From JAYVJH01 sp043777595 (GTDB lineage Bacteria; Bacteroidota; Bacteroidia; Cytophagales; Spirosomataceae): a stretch of DNA of 37,465 bases. A model generated the notes under the pieces. The model was not told the DNA's origin. It did not search any database and saw only the letters and a list, made by a program, of their open reading frames with translations. Positions within the stretch are counted from its first letter, which is position 1. Each line of letters opens with the position of its first letter. The stretch covers positions 1-37,465 of the forward strand of contig JAYWHT010000075.1 in the NCBI GenBank assembly GCA_043777595.1, given 5' to 3'. Below are positions 1 to 6,763 of the stretch, in pieces. The position numbers and the translations under genes are program-made.

Positions 1-109
1 AAATAACAGCTTTAACATTCGCAATATTTTTAAATTTTATTGCCGAAATGCCCATTTTACAGGTCAAAAACTTTATCTTTTAATTAGCACAATCCGTAAA
101 TTTAAGATT

Positions 110-262
110 ATGAAGACTGAAAAAACAGTAAAAAAAAACCTCCCAAAAGGTTTTAGGTTTAATTCCAATCTGGACGATAAATATACTGAACAGACACTTT
201 TTAAAGATAAAGTCGATAGAGCTAATCATATACTAAAAACAGTAGGACTTCCTAAATTTTGA
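110..262 (+). CDS. Small hypothetical protein, 50 aa
   Basis: An ATG-started frame encodes 50 residues, rich in Lys and Asp, with no signal peptide or membrane segment. It starts MKTEKTVKKNLPKG and ends HILKTVGLPKF. The mix of charged and hydrophobic residues reads like a real soluble protein and not random AT-rich sequence, but I do not recognise a family. Its TGA overlaps a following ATG (TGATG at 260-264) that opens a frame of only nine codons, so it could be the first gene of a decayed two-gene unit. It lies upstream of, and in the same direction as, the ompH-like pair. No clear promoter box is visible. Confidence 0.45.
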   Translation: MKTEKTVKKNLPKGFRFNSNLDDKYTEQTLFKDKVDRANHILKTVGLPKF

Positions 263-359
263 TGATAAAAGTTGAAAAACTACCAATATAATTATAAAAG
301 TACCCTCAAACAAATTATCATTGAAAGAGTTACAAACCAATAAACTACAATAAAATTAT

Positions 360-980
360 ATGAAAGCACGGTGGTTTTTTGTACTTTTGCTCTCGGTTTT
401 AATCAGTGAGATGGCCACAGCCCAAAAATTTGGATATGTGGACATGGAGTATATTACAGGTAAAATGCCCGATTATCAAAAGGCACAAGCCGATGTAGAT
501 AAGTTTTCGGAACGATGGACGAAAGAAATTCAGGATAAATTTGCTGACATTGACCGCTTGCAGCGAGTATATCAGGCCGAAGAAGTACTACTAACCGAAG
601 ACCTTAAACGCAAACGACAGCAAGAAATAGCCGACAAAGCAACCGAAGCACGAGAATACAACAACAAGATATTTGGTTTTGAGGGTATGTTGTTTCAAAA
701 AAAGAAAGAAACCATCAAAACCGTAACTGACCAAGTATATAAGGCCATGGAAAAAGTAGCCCGACAACGAAAGTTAGATTTTATATTTGACAAATCAAGT
801 GAGTTTGTAGTTGTTTACTCAAATCCCCAACACGACTATACCGACTACGTGATGGAAGAATTGGGGCTTGGCTCAGACAATAAAAATACCAAAAATAGCG
901 TTAAAGCCACTGCAACACCAGCGGCAGATGTGCCACCAAATGCAAAAGATAGTTCAAACAAATCCAAATCTAAACAGTAA
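360..980 (+). CDS. OmpH/Skp-family periplasmic chaperone (first copy)
   Basis: A 206-residue secreted protein of the OmpH/Skp family, whose members hold unfolded outer-membrane proteins in the periplasm on the way to the BAM machinery. Residues 1-21 form a signal peptide ending ISEMATAQ. The mature start KFGYVDMEYITGKMPDYQ matches the family opening (K-x-GYVD...ILxxMPEY). Residues about 45-130 are a long charged coiled coil, as in the Skp tentacles, and a final beta segment FIFDKSSEFVVVYS closes the body domain. The last 30 residues are a low-complexity Lys/Ser/Ala tail. The next gene, a paralogue, begins 6 bases after the stop, so the two are surely co-transcribed. In many Bacteroidetes these genes follow bamA, but no bamA is present upstream in the window. 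Confidence 0.9.
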   Translation: MKARWFFVLLLSVLISEMATAQKFGYVDMEYITGKMPDYQKAQADVDKFSERWTKEIQDKFADIDRLQRVYQAEEVLLTEDLKRKRQQEIADKATEAREYNNKIFGFEGMLFQKKKETIKTVTDQVYKAMEKVARQRKLDFIFDKSSEFVVVYSNPQHDYTDYVMEELGLGSDNKNTKNSVKATATPAADVPPNAKDSSNKSKSKQ

Positions 981-986
981 AATCAA

Positions 987-1637
987 ATGAAAAGTACACT
1001 GATTGTGGCCGCCGTAGCGGTATTGGCCTTAGTCGGAATGGGCGCACAAGCGCAAACTACCCCGAAAATAGGCTGGACAAACGTAGATTACCTTCTGAAT
1101 GTGATGCCAGACAGCAAAAAAATTCAGAATGAGCTTCAGATTCAAAAACAACAACTTGAAAAAGTATTGCAAGAAAAATCAAAAGAATTTGAAGAAAAGT
1201 ACAAAAAGTACGAAAAAAATCAAGCCACATGGTCAGAATTGATCCGTGCTGATATGGAAAAAGAGCTGCAAGGCATGAACCAGTCTATCACGGAGTTGAA
1301 GCAAGGTTCTGAGCAAGATTTGCAAAACAAATACCAGAAACTGGTACAGCCCGTGTTGGTCAAAATCAACGAGGCTATCAGCGCCGTTGGCAAAGAAAAC
1401 GGTTTTACATATATTTTAAATATGGACGCAGGCAATAATTCTACTCCAATTATTTTGTACTCGGGTGTTGAAGAAAACAATATCAGCAACTTGATTTTGA
1501 AAAAACTGGGTGTAGAGCCTCCCACACCACAAGTACCACAGGCTGTTAAAGATGCCGCTGCTGCTCTCAAACAACCAGCCGCTGCGCCAGTTTCTAAGCC
1601 AGTAACGGCAACACCTGCCGCACCAAAGAAAAATTAG
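987..1637 (+). CDS. OmpH/Skp-family periplasmic chaperone (second copy)
   Basis: A 216-residue paralogue of the preceding gene. The signal peptide covers residues 1-22 (ending GMGAQAQ). The mature protein starts with KIGWTNVDYLLNVMPDSKKI, then has a Gln/Glu/Lys-rich coiled coil at about 45-125 and a closing strand FTYILNMDAGNNSTPIILYS. The C-terminal 45 residues are Pro/Ala-rich, unlike the Lys/Ser tail of the first copy. The role is inferred from the family: a periplasmic holdase for outer-membrane proteins. The gene is last in its transcription unit, and a strong hairpin begins 17 bases after the stop. Confidence 0.92.
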   Translation: MKSTLIVAAVAVLALVGMGAQAQTTPKIGWTNVDYLLNVMPDSKKIQNELQIQKQQLEKVLQEKSKEFEEKYKKYEKNQATWSELIRADMEKELQGMNQSITELKQGSEQDLQNKYQKLVQPVLVKINEAISAVGKENGFTYILNMDAGNNSTPIILYSGVEENNISNLILKKLGVEPPTPQVPQAVKDAAAALKQPAAAPVSKPVTATPAAPKKN

Positions 1638-1653
1638 AGTTCGTTTTTTGTTT

Positions 1654-1688
1654 CAAGGGGGTTCAGACTTAAAGTCTGAACCCCCTTG
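1654..1688. terminator. Bidirectional terminator hairpin
   Basis: A perfect inverted repeat with 17-base arms (1654-1670 and 1672-1688) around a single central base; the folded loop would be slightly larger. Each arm combines five G or C bases with TTCAGACTT. It lies between two convergent genes (ompH-like ending at 1637, ftsL-like ending at 1689) and is followed by a T-rich stretch (TTATTTTTCTTCT) on the plus strand. Both neighbours probably use it to end transcription. Confidence 0.8.
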
Positions 1689-2072
1689 TTATTTTTCTTC
1701 TACTTTAATCACAATTCGATTAGGGGCAGTTTTACTTTCGATAAGCCCCATACGCTCTACCTGCGGTATGAGTTCCGACTGCTTGCCCTGCTTCATAAAA
1801 TTGGACTTGACGATGGTATAGACCGAACGAAGATTATCTATTTCTTCCTTTTTTTTTCTGATTTGTCTCATCTGCCGCTCGGCGTTGTGTTCACAGCCTA
1901 TCAAAACAAGACCAATCAATAACATCCACATAGCCCCGTCGATGTAATGTACTGGAAACTTATCGCCTGTCATTCGACGAAAAGGACTAAAACTATTGAG
2001 CCAAACAGCCAACCCACTTGCTTCTTGTGGTTGTGCTGGCGTTGGTGGACTTTTGATTATATTTTTGGCCAT
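1689..2072 (-). CDS. FtsL-like cell-division protein
   Basis: A 127-residue single-pass membrane protein. I start it at the ATG at 2072 (MAKNIIKSPPTP), 19 bases after the rsmH stop; the frame stays open upstream through a non-ATG codon at 2108. A cytoplasmic N-terminus of about 45 residues is followed by a membrane segment around AMWMLLIGLVLIG, then a basic coiled-coil region (AERQMRQIRKKKEEIDNLRS) and a short periplasmic tail. This topology, and the position directly after rsmH, match the FtsL-like proteins of Bacteroidetes, which act in the divisome with FtsB/FtsQ. FtsL sequences are poorly conserved, so the call rests mainly on topology and context. In most relatives ftsI and murE follow; here the gene ends at a terminator. 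Confidence 0.75.
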   Translation of the reverse strand: MAKNIIKSPPTPAQPQEASGLAVWLNSFSPFRRMTGDKFPVHYIDGAMWMLLIGLVLIGCEHNAERQMRQIRKKKEEIDNLRSVYTIVKSNFMKQGKQSELIPQVERMGLIESKTAPNRIVIKVEEK

Positions 2073-2091
2073 GATAGTATATATTTGAGGT

Positions 2092-2985
2092 CTATTTTTT
2101 CTCAGCAATTCTCAGTTTAGCACTTCTTGCTCTTGGGTTGAGAGCTACCTCATCGTCGGTTGGGTCAATGGGCTTTCGGTTAATGGCTTGCAGGGGCTTG
2201 ATTTCATTGCCGTACAGGTCTTTATCTACTTCGCCATGAAACTTGCCTTTATTGATAAAATTTTTGGCCAAACGATCTTCTAATGAATGATAAGCCATGA
2301 CAACGAGCCTCCCGCTGGGTTTAAGAACCTCTACACTTTGGCTCAAAAAATCTTGTAACGCACCGAGTTCATCGTTTACCTCAATTCTGACAGCCTGAAA
2401 TACCTGAGCAAAATACTTATTTTCTTTGCCTCGGTGTGCATATCGTTGCAACACACTTTTTAGTTCGTCTATTGTATGAATGGGTCGAGTACTGATAATA
2501 GCCGATGCGAGTGTTCGGGCATTGTGTACTTCGCCATACATTCCAAAAATTTTGTGTAAGTCGGTCTCACTGTATTCGTTCAGTACTTGGTGTGCTGTAA
2601 GGTCGGCACGTTGGTTCATTCTCATGTCGAGTTTGGCGTCGTATCGAGTCGAAAACCCACGTCTGGCAGTATCAAACTGGTGCGAAGACACTCCCAAGTC
2701 GCCCAAAATACCATCGACGTTTCCGGCACCGTAGAGCCTTAGGTATTTTTGTAAATATCTAAAATTGGCATCGACAAAAGTAAGCCGTCGGTCGTTGATG
2801 GCTTCGGCGTTGGCTCGGGCATCTGGGTCTTGGTCAAAAGCAAAAAGGCGGCCACGGTCGCTGAGTTCTGCCAAAATGGCTTTTGAATGGCCTCCGCCGC
2901 CAAAAGTTACATCTACATAGACACCGTTTGGCTTGATGTCCAAACCCGCTAAACATTCCGACAACATGACGGGCTGATGATACAT
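2092..2985 (-). CDS. rsmH: 16S rRNA (cytosine(1402)-N(4))-methyltransferase
   Basis: A 297-residue RsmH (MraW), which methylates N4 of C1402 in the decoding centre of 16S rRNA using S-adenosylmethionine. The start MYHQPVMLSECLAGL is the usual family opening. The SAM-binding loop VDVTFGGGGHSKAIL lies near residues 24-38. Later family motifs include DGILGDLGVSSHQFD, RGFSTRYDAKLDMRMNQ, YFAQVFQAVRIEVNDELG and the C-terminal VMAYHSLEDRLAKNF. Length is normal. Upstream lies a divergent promoter region and not the mraZ gene that often precedes it. The ftsL-like gene follows after 19 bases and is probably co-transcribed. Confidence 0.96.
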   Translation of the reverse strand: MYHQPVMLSECLAGLDIKPNGVYVDVTFGGGGHSKAILAELSDRGRLFAFDQDPDARANAEAINDRRLTFVDANFRYLQKYLRLYGAGNVDGILGDLGVSSHQFDTARRGFSTRYDAKLDMRMNQRADLTAHQVLNEYSETDLHKIFGMYGEVHNARTLASAIISTRPIHTIDELKSVLQRYAHRGKENKYFAQVFQAVRIEVNDELGALQDFLSQSVEVLKPSGRLVVMAYHSLEDRLAKNFINKGKFHGEVDKDLYGNEIKPLQAINRKPIDPTDDEVALNPRARSAKLRIAEKK

Positions 2986-3005
2986 ATATTTTAGTTTTAC
3001 TTACA

Positions 3006-3022
3006 CAAACTTAGTAATTTTG
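3006..3022. promoter_or_regulatory. Back-to-back divergent -7 boxes (rsmH and thioredoxin-fold gene)
   Basis: Two matches to the Bacteroidetes -7 element TAnnTTTG lie one base apart on opposite strands. On the minus strand it is TAAGTTTG (3006-3013), about 20 bases ahead of rsmH. On the plus strand it is TAATTTTG (3015-3022), 21 bases ahead of the ATG at 3044. A minus-strand TTTG at 3037-3040 sits 23 bases from its box and could be the -33 element. The plus-strand -33 element is not obvious. Confidence 0.5.
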
Positions 3023-3043
3023 CCAAAACTATTCACCAAAACA

Positions 3044-4267
3044 ATGATAAAAAACTGGTCTATTGTATTTGTTAGCTTGCTACTGTGTTCTCATCTTGTT
3101 GTCAGTCAGACAGTTAAGGCAGGTCAATGGCGGGCAGCCATCAGGCGAAGTGGGCACGAATTACCTTTTGGTTTAGAACTTAGCCCAAAGGCTGGGGGCA
3201 AGTTTGGGGTATTGGCTCTAAACGGAACCGAAAAACTACCTCTTGACGATGCCTATTTTGAAAAAGATTCGTTACATATTCCAATGCTAATGTTCGACTC
3301 TGACTTGGTCGTTAAGGTATCGGGCAACGAAATGATAGGTTTTTGGAAAAAACTACGGAACGGAAATTGGGTATCGGTCTTACCCTTCAAGGCACAATTT
3401 GGGTATGATTATCGATTTATAAAAAACAAAACCAAGACGACCCACAATGTATCTGGCAAATGGGCTACTTATTTTTATAAACCAAATGGCGACTCAACTT
3501 TTGCAGTTGGAGTTTTGTCGCAGCAAGGTCTCAAACTCTCGGGTACTTTCTTGACTCCTACTGGCGACTATCGTTATTTGGCTGGCGACGTACAGGGCGA
3601 TAGCCTGTTTTTGTCGTGCTATGACGGCTCACACGCTTATATGTTTAGGGCAGCCATAGGCGCAAATGGTCAGATTAAAGGCGGCCTCTGGGCTGGTGTT
3701 TTGGGTTTTCAAAAATTTAGAATGGTACGAGACGAAGCCGCCGCACTCATACCACCTACCCAACTCACCTACTTGAAAGAAGGATTCGATGCCATTGATT
3801 TTTCGTTCAAAACACCGCAAGGCCAAACGGTATCGCTCAAAGACGAGCGATTTAAAAATAAAGTCGTTATCTTGCAAATCATGGGGACTTGGTGCCCAAA
3901 CTGCATGGACGAGACCAAGTTTTTGGCCCCTTGGTACAAGAAAAACCGTAGCCGTGGCGTTGAAATAATAGGGCTATCGTTTGAGCATACGTTAGATATG
4001 GCTATTTCGGGGCCTAAAATCGAGCGGACAAATAAGCGTTTTGGAGTACAATATCCCGTTGTGTTGGCAGGTACCGACAACGCCGACGCTGGCAAAGCAC
4101 TACCAATGCTCAACCGAATAGCAGGCTACCCAACGACTATTTTTATTGACCGAAAAGGAAAAGTAAGAGAAATACATACAGGGTTTTCGGGGCCGGGTAC
4201 TGGTAAATATTACGACGATTTTGTAGAAGAATTTAACCAACTAATAACCAAACTATTGAGTGAATGA
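3044..4267 (+). CDS. Secreted TlpA/thioredoxin-fold protein
   Basis: A 407-residue exported protein. I start it at the ATG at 3044 (MIKNWSIVFVSLLLC), which gives a clean signal peptide ending VVSQ; an upstream in-frame TTG at 3020 lies inside the likely promoter. Residues about 25-240 form a beta-rich N-terminal domain of unknown function. Residues about 245-407 are a TlpA/AhpC-TSA-like thioredoxin fold with the redox motif GTWCPNCMDET (Cys at about 284 and 287) and the cis-Pro segment IAGYPTTIFIDRKGKVRE. The likely role is periplasmic thiol-disulfide exchange; the substrate is unknown. Its stop overlaps the start of the next gene (ATGA at 4264-4267), suggesting translational coupling. Confidence 0.85.
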   Translation: MIKNWSIVFVSLLLCSHLVVSQTVKAGQWRAAIRRSGHELPFGLELSPKAGGKFGVLALNGTEKLPLDDAYFEKDSLHIPMLMFDSDLVVKVSGNEMIGFWKKLRNGNWVSVLPFKAQFGYDYRFIKNKTKTTHNVSGKWATYFYKPNGDSTFAVGVLSQQGLKLSGTFLTPTGDYRYLAGDVQGDSLFLSCYDGSHAYMFRAAIGANGQIKGGLWAGVLGFQKFRMVRDEAAALIPPTQLTYLKEGFDAIDFSFKTPQGQTVSLKDERFKNKVVILQIMGTWCPNCMDETKFLAPWYKKNRSRGVEIIGLSFEHTLDMAISGPKIERTNKRFGVQYPVVLAGTDNADAGKALPMLNRIAGYPTTIFIDRKGKVREIHTGFSGPGTGKYYDDFVEEFNQLITKLLSE

Positions 4268-4956
4268 AAAAAAATATTATTTTTTGCCTCTGTTTATTTT
4301 CGATAACGATTCAAGCCCAAAAAAAAGTAGAAACAGGTATCAAAGTGGGCTTACAAATGTGCCGTTTTCAGGGTGTTGATTTTAATTGGTCGCCCGAAAG
4401 TGCAGCATCATCTCGTGCGTCTGAGCGACTTAGTACCAAAACCTCGCCCGTGTTTGGTTATGCCATTGGTGGCTATGTGCGGACGTTAGAACCTACATTT
4501 TTGCAAGCCGAACTCATGCTGTCGGTCAAAGGTGCGCAAATAGACCAGTTTTTGGGAAACAACACAACCAAAACCACCACGACTACGATTAAATATACAC
4601 AAATAGATATTCCGCTATCGATTGGTCACAGGTTCAATAAAATTGAAGTTTCAGGAGGGCCAATGTTTTCGGTCAATGTAGCAGAAGATGGTAAGCTCAA
4701 AACGTTATTGGCAAATTACTCAGCCAATCCGCCACAATTCTCGCCTTTTCAGACACTAACGGTAGGGTTTCATGCTGGGGCGGGTTATGGGTTTGGCAAT
4801 AAATTTGTAGTTAATTTGCGGTACATGGGGAGTATTCAGAATGTTACGGCGCAGTCGATTTATTTCAAAGACCCTACCATACCAGTCGGCCAACGTGAAA
4901 GTAGTTTTAAGCAACGCTCAGGCGTTTGGCAGCTTACGGTTGGGTATAAACTGTAG
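4264..4956 (+). CDS. PorT-like outer-membrane beta-barrel protein
   Basis: A 230-residue protein with a signal peptide (residues 1-18, ending ITIQAQ) followed by GIKVGLQMCRFQG, the usual first strand of the outer-membrane beta-barrel (PorT-like) proteins of Bacteroidetes. Alternating-hydrophobicity strands run through the protein (for example FGYAIGGYVRTLEP, PLSIGHRFNKIEVSGG, GFHAGAGYGFGNKFVV), and the end WQLTVGYKL is a typical terminal barrel strand. No substrate can be assigned. The start codon overlaps the stop of the thioredoxin-fold gene, so the two are coupled and may act together at the envelope. Confidence 0.8.
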   Translation: MKKNIIFCLCLFSITIQAQKKVETGIKVGLQMCRFQGVDFNWSPESAASSRASERLSTKTSPVFGYAIGGYVRTLEPTFLQAELMLSVKGAQIDQFLGNNTTKTTTTTIKYTQIDIPLSIGHRFNKIEVSGGPMFSVNVAEDGKLKTLLANYSANPPQFSPFQTLTVGFHAGAGYGFGNKFVVNLRYMGSIQNVTAQSIYFKDPTIPVGQRESSFKQRSGVWQLTVGYKL

Positions 4957-5028
4957 AGTTGTGCTGGTAATTATCTGTATTTTATTAAAACGACACCACA
5001 TTTTATCAAATCACGACTATTATTGTAC

Positions 5029-5226
5029 ATGGAAACACTAATCATACAAACGCAATCTAAAAGCACTTCAAAGTTATTGGTAGCATTGGCTCAAAAATTG
5101 GGTGAAAGAGTAAGTATTTTAAATAAAGATGTAGCCGAAGATTTTGCTTTTGGTTTAATGATGCAAACTGAAAAAACAGGACGAAATATATCGAAGGAAA
5201 GTATATTAGCTGTTTTGTCTAAATAA
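5029..5226 (+). CDS. Orphan antitoxin-like small protein, 65 aa
   Basis: A 65-residue protein starting METLIIQTQSKSTSKLLVAL. The start is the ATG at 5029; the same frame also has a TTG two codons earlier. A short N-terminal strand, a helix (KLLVALAQKLGERVS) and a C-terminal helix (NISKESILAVLSK) resemble the small type II antitoxins common in Bacteroidetes that accompany RelE/ParE-type toxins. The match is by general pattern only. A partner would be expected just downstream. An ATG at 5235 starts MNILFDEA, but the frame runs into the end of murA after eight codons, so a complete toxin is absent. Confidence 0.55.
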   Translation: METLIIQTQSKSTSKLLVALAQKLGERVSILNKDVAEDFAFGLMMQTEKTGRNISKESILAVLSK

Positions 5227-5234
5227 TTTAGACC

Positions 5235-5294
5235 ATGAACATTTTGTTTGATGAAGCATCTACAGCCGTACTATCTCTGCTCCCAGCGCATTGA
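5235..5294 (+). pseudogene. Possible toxin remnant after the orphan antitoxin
   Basis: An ATG 8 bases after the antitoxin-like stop opens a 19-codon frame beginning MNILFDEA. This is similar in style to starts of RelE/ParE-like toxins. From 5260 onward the DNA is the 3' end of murA on the other strand, so only about eight codons could derive from a toxin. This may be chance. Confidence 0.2.
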
Positions 5295-6567
5295 GGCGAC
5301 TGTCGATGTTTTGATAGCCACGGTCAATCTGCTCAATGTTGTCGATTATGCTCACGCCATTGGCCGACATAGCGGCAATGAGCAACGACACCCCCGCCCG
5401 AATGTCAGGCGAAACCATACGAATACCCCGAAGTGGCATTTCTCGATTTAGGCCCACAACGGTAGCACGGTGCGGGTCGCAGAGAATAATCTGTGCGCCC
5501 ATTTCGATAAGTTTATCTACAAAAAACAACCGACTTTCAAACATTTTTTGGTGAATCAATACCGTCCCTTTGGCCTGAATGGCCGTTACGAGAACAATAC
5601 TCAATAAGTCGGGAGTAAAACCAGGCCAGGGTGCATCGGCCACTGTGAGCATTGAGCCGTCAATAAAAGTGTCCAATTCGTAGTGGTCTTGGGCTGGTAC
5701 AAAAATATCATCGCCTCTGATTTCGAGCTTTATTCCTAATTTTTGAAAAACAGTCGGAATTTGTCCTAAATCTGGCACAGAGCAGTTTTTGATAGTAATT
5801 TCGCTTTTGGTCATAGCCGCCAGACCGATAAACGACCCGATCTCAATCATATCGGGTAGCATTGTGTGTTCTGTTCCTGATAGCGCAGGCACTCCCTCGA
5901 TTGTCAATAAATTTGAACCAATGCCACCAATTTTTGCACCCATTCGGTTGAGCATCTTGCAGAGTTGTTGGAGGTATGGCTCGCAGGCAGCATTGTATAT
6001 CGTTGTTGTACCGTTGGCCATCACAGCGGCCATCAGTACATTAGCAGTGCCTGTTACCGAAGCCTCATCGAGCAACATATACGTTCCGTTGAGGTTACTG
6101 GCATCGACCTGATAAAAACCACCGTCTTCGGGGTCATAGTCAAACTTTGCACCCAGTTTTTCAAATCCCAAAAAATGTGTATCAAGTCTGCGGCGGCCAA
6201 TCTTGTCGCCACCTGGGCGGGGTATTTTTCCTTTTTTGAACCGTGCCAACATAGGCCCAAGCAACATGACAGAGCCACGCAAGGCAGCCGCTTTTTGTCG
6301 ATACGTTTCGGTTTCCATAAACTGAATATTTACGTCCGATGCCTCAAAACGTATAGCCGAGTCGCTTAGGCGAGTTTGACTTATACCCAAATCGCCTAAT
6401 AACTCAATGAGCTGATTTACATCTCTGATATTGGGGATATTATGAATCGTTACAGGTTTTGAGGTAAGTAATACGGCACAAACAATCTGTAAAGCCTCGT
6501 TTTTTGCGCCCTGTGGTGTAATTTCACCGCTGAGTTGTCGGCCACCTGTAATTTTGAAAGAAGACAT
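5260..6567 (-). CDS. murA: UDP-N-acetylglucosamine 1-carboxyvinyltransferase (Asp-type MurA)
   Basis: A 435-residue MurA, which transfers the enolpyruvyl group of phosphoenolpyruvate to UDP-GlcNAc in the first committed step of peptidoglycan synthesis, in the cytoplasm. The start is the ATG at 6567 (MSSFKITGGRQLSGEI); a 13-codon upstream extension begins with TTG and lies under the promoter. Lys22 is in QGAKNEAL and the substrate loop is ALRGSVMLLGPMLARF. The segment PGGDKIGRRRLDTHF carries Asp121 where E. coli has the catalytic and fosfomycin-reactive Cys115. The C-terminal motif VSPDIRAGVSLLIAA is present. Length is close to the usual 420-430. The gene is monocistronic and runs toward the orphan antitoxin gene. 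Confidence 0.96.
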   Translation of the reverse strand: MSSFKITGGRQLSGEITPQGAKNEALQIVCAVLLTSKPVTIHNIPNIRDVNQLIELLGDLGISQTRLSDSAIRFEASDVNIQFMETETYRQKAAALRGSVMLLGPMLARFKKGKIPRPGGDKIGRRRLDTHFLGFEKLGAKFDYDPEDGGFYQVDASNLNGTYMLLDEASVTGTANVLMAAVMANGTTTIYNAACEPYLQQLCKMLNRMGAKIGGIGSNLLTIEGVPALSGTEHTMLPDMIEIGSFIGLAAMTKSEITIKNCSVPDLGQIPTVFQKLGIKLEIRGDDIFVPAQDHYELDTFIDGSMLTVADAPWPGFTPDLLSIVLVTAIQAKGTVLIHQKMFESRLFFVDKLIEMGAQIILCDPHRATVVGLNREMPLRGIRMVSPDIRAGVSLLIAAMSANGVSIIDNIEQIDRGYQNIDSRLNALGAEIVRL

Positions 6568-6603
6568 TTCGTAGATTTTAAAATAGAGTAAATGATAAGT
6601 CCA

Positions 6604-6632
6604 CAAAACTATTCTTTATTATTGAAAACAAA
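6604..6632 (-). promoter_or_regulatory. murA promoter
   Basis: On the minus strand TTTG (6629-6632), a 17-base spacer and TAGTTTTG (6604-6611) match the Bacteroidetes -33/-7 promoter form. Transcription would start near 6598, about 30 bases ahead of the murA ATG at 6567. Confidence 0.55.
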
Positions 6633-6636
6633 TCGC

Positions 6637-6644
6637 TATTTTTG
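6637..6644 (+). promoter_or_regulatory. Possible -7 box for the acyl-CoA dehydrogenase operon
   Basis: TATTTTTG fits TAnnTTTG and is the only good match before the gene at 6764. No TTTG lies at the right distance upstream. If used, the mRNA leader would be about 115 bases long and would contain both hairpins at 6666-6694 and 6715-6747. Confidence 0.3.
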
Positions 6645-6665
6645 GAAAAAACTTAATATAAACAA

Positions 6666-6694
6666 GGAAGTCTTCCCTCAAAGGGAAGGCTTCC
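6666..6694. repeat. Intergenic hairpin (loop CAA)
   Basis: Arms of 13 bases (6666-6678 and 6682-6694) pair with one G-T wobble around the loop CAA. The arm GGAAGTCTTCCCT is close in sequence to the next hairpin. It lies in the gap between divergent murA and the acyl-CoA dehydrogenase gene, so it is not at the end of any gene seen here. Confidence 0.6.
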
Positions 6695-6714
6695 TTAGCA
6701 ACTTTAATACTGTT

Positions 6715-6747
6715 AGGGAAGCCTTCGCTTAGAGCGAAGGCTTCCCT
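6715..6747. repeat. Intergenic hairpin (loop TAG)
   Basis: Perfect 15-base arms (6715-6729 and 6733-6747; arm AGGGAAGCCTTCGCT) around TAG, ending 16 bases before the start codon at 6764. The inner part, GAAGCC-TTCGCT, resembles the arm of the hairpin at 23055 (GAAGCCATCGCT). It may act as a leader element or a mobile palindrome; there is no T-run that would make it a standard terminator. Confidence 0.6.
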
Positions 6748-6763
6748 CTAACCTAACTACACA

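Noticed and set aside
1..55. Minus-strand frame starting at 55 (MGISAIKFKNIANVKAVI) running off the left edge
   Set aside because: Only 18 codons are visible, with no promoter box or recognisable motif; it could be the start of a divergent gene but cannot be supported.
139..158. Short hairpin AAAACCT/AGGTTTT
   Set aside because: It lies inside the 50-residue frame, has only 7-base arms in A-rich sequence and no T-run, so chance is likely.
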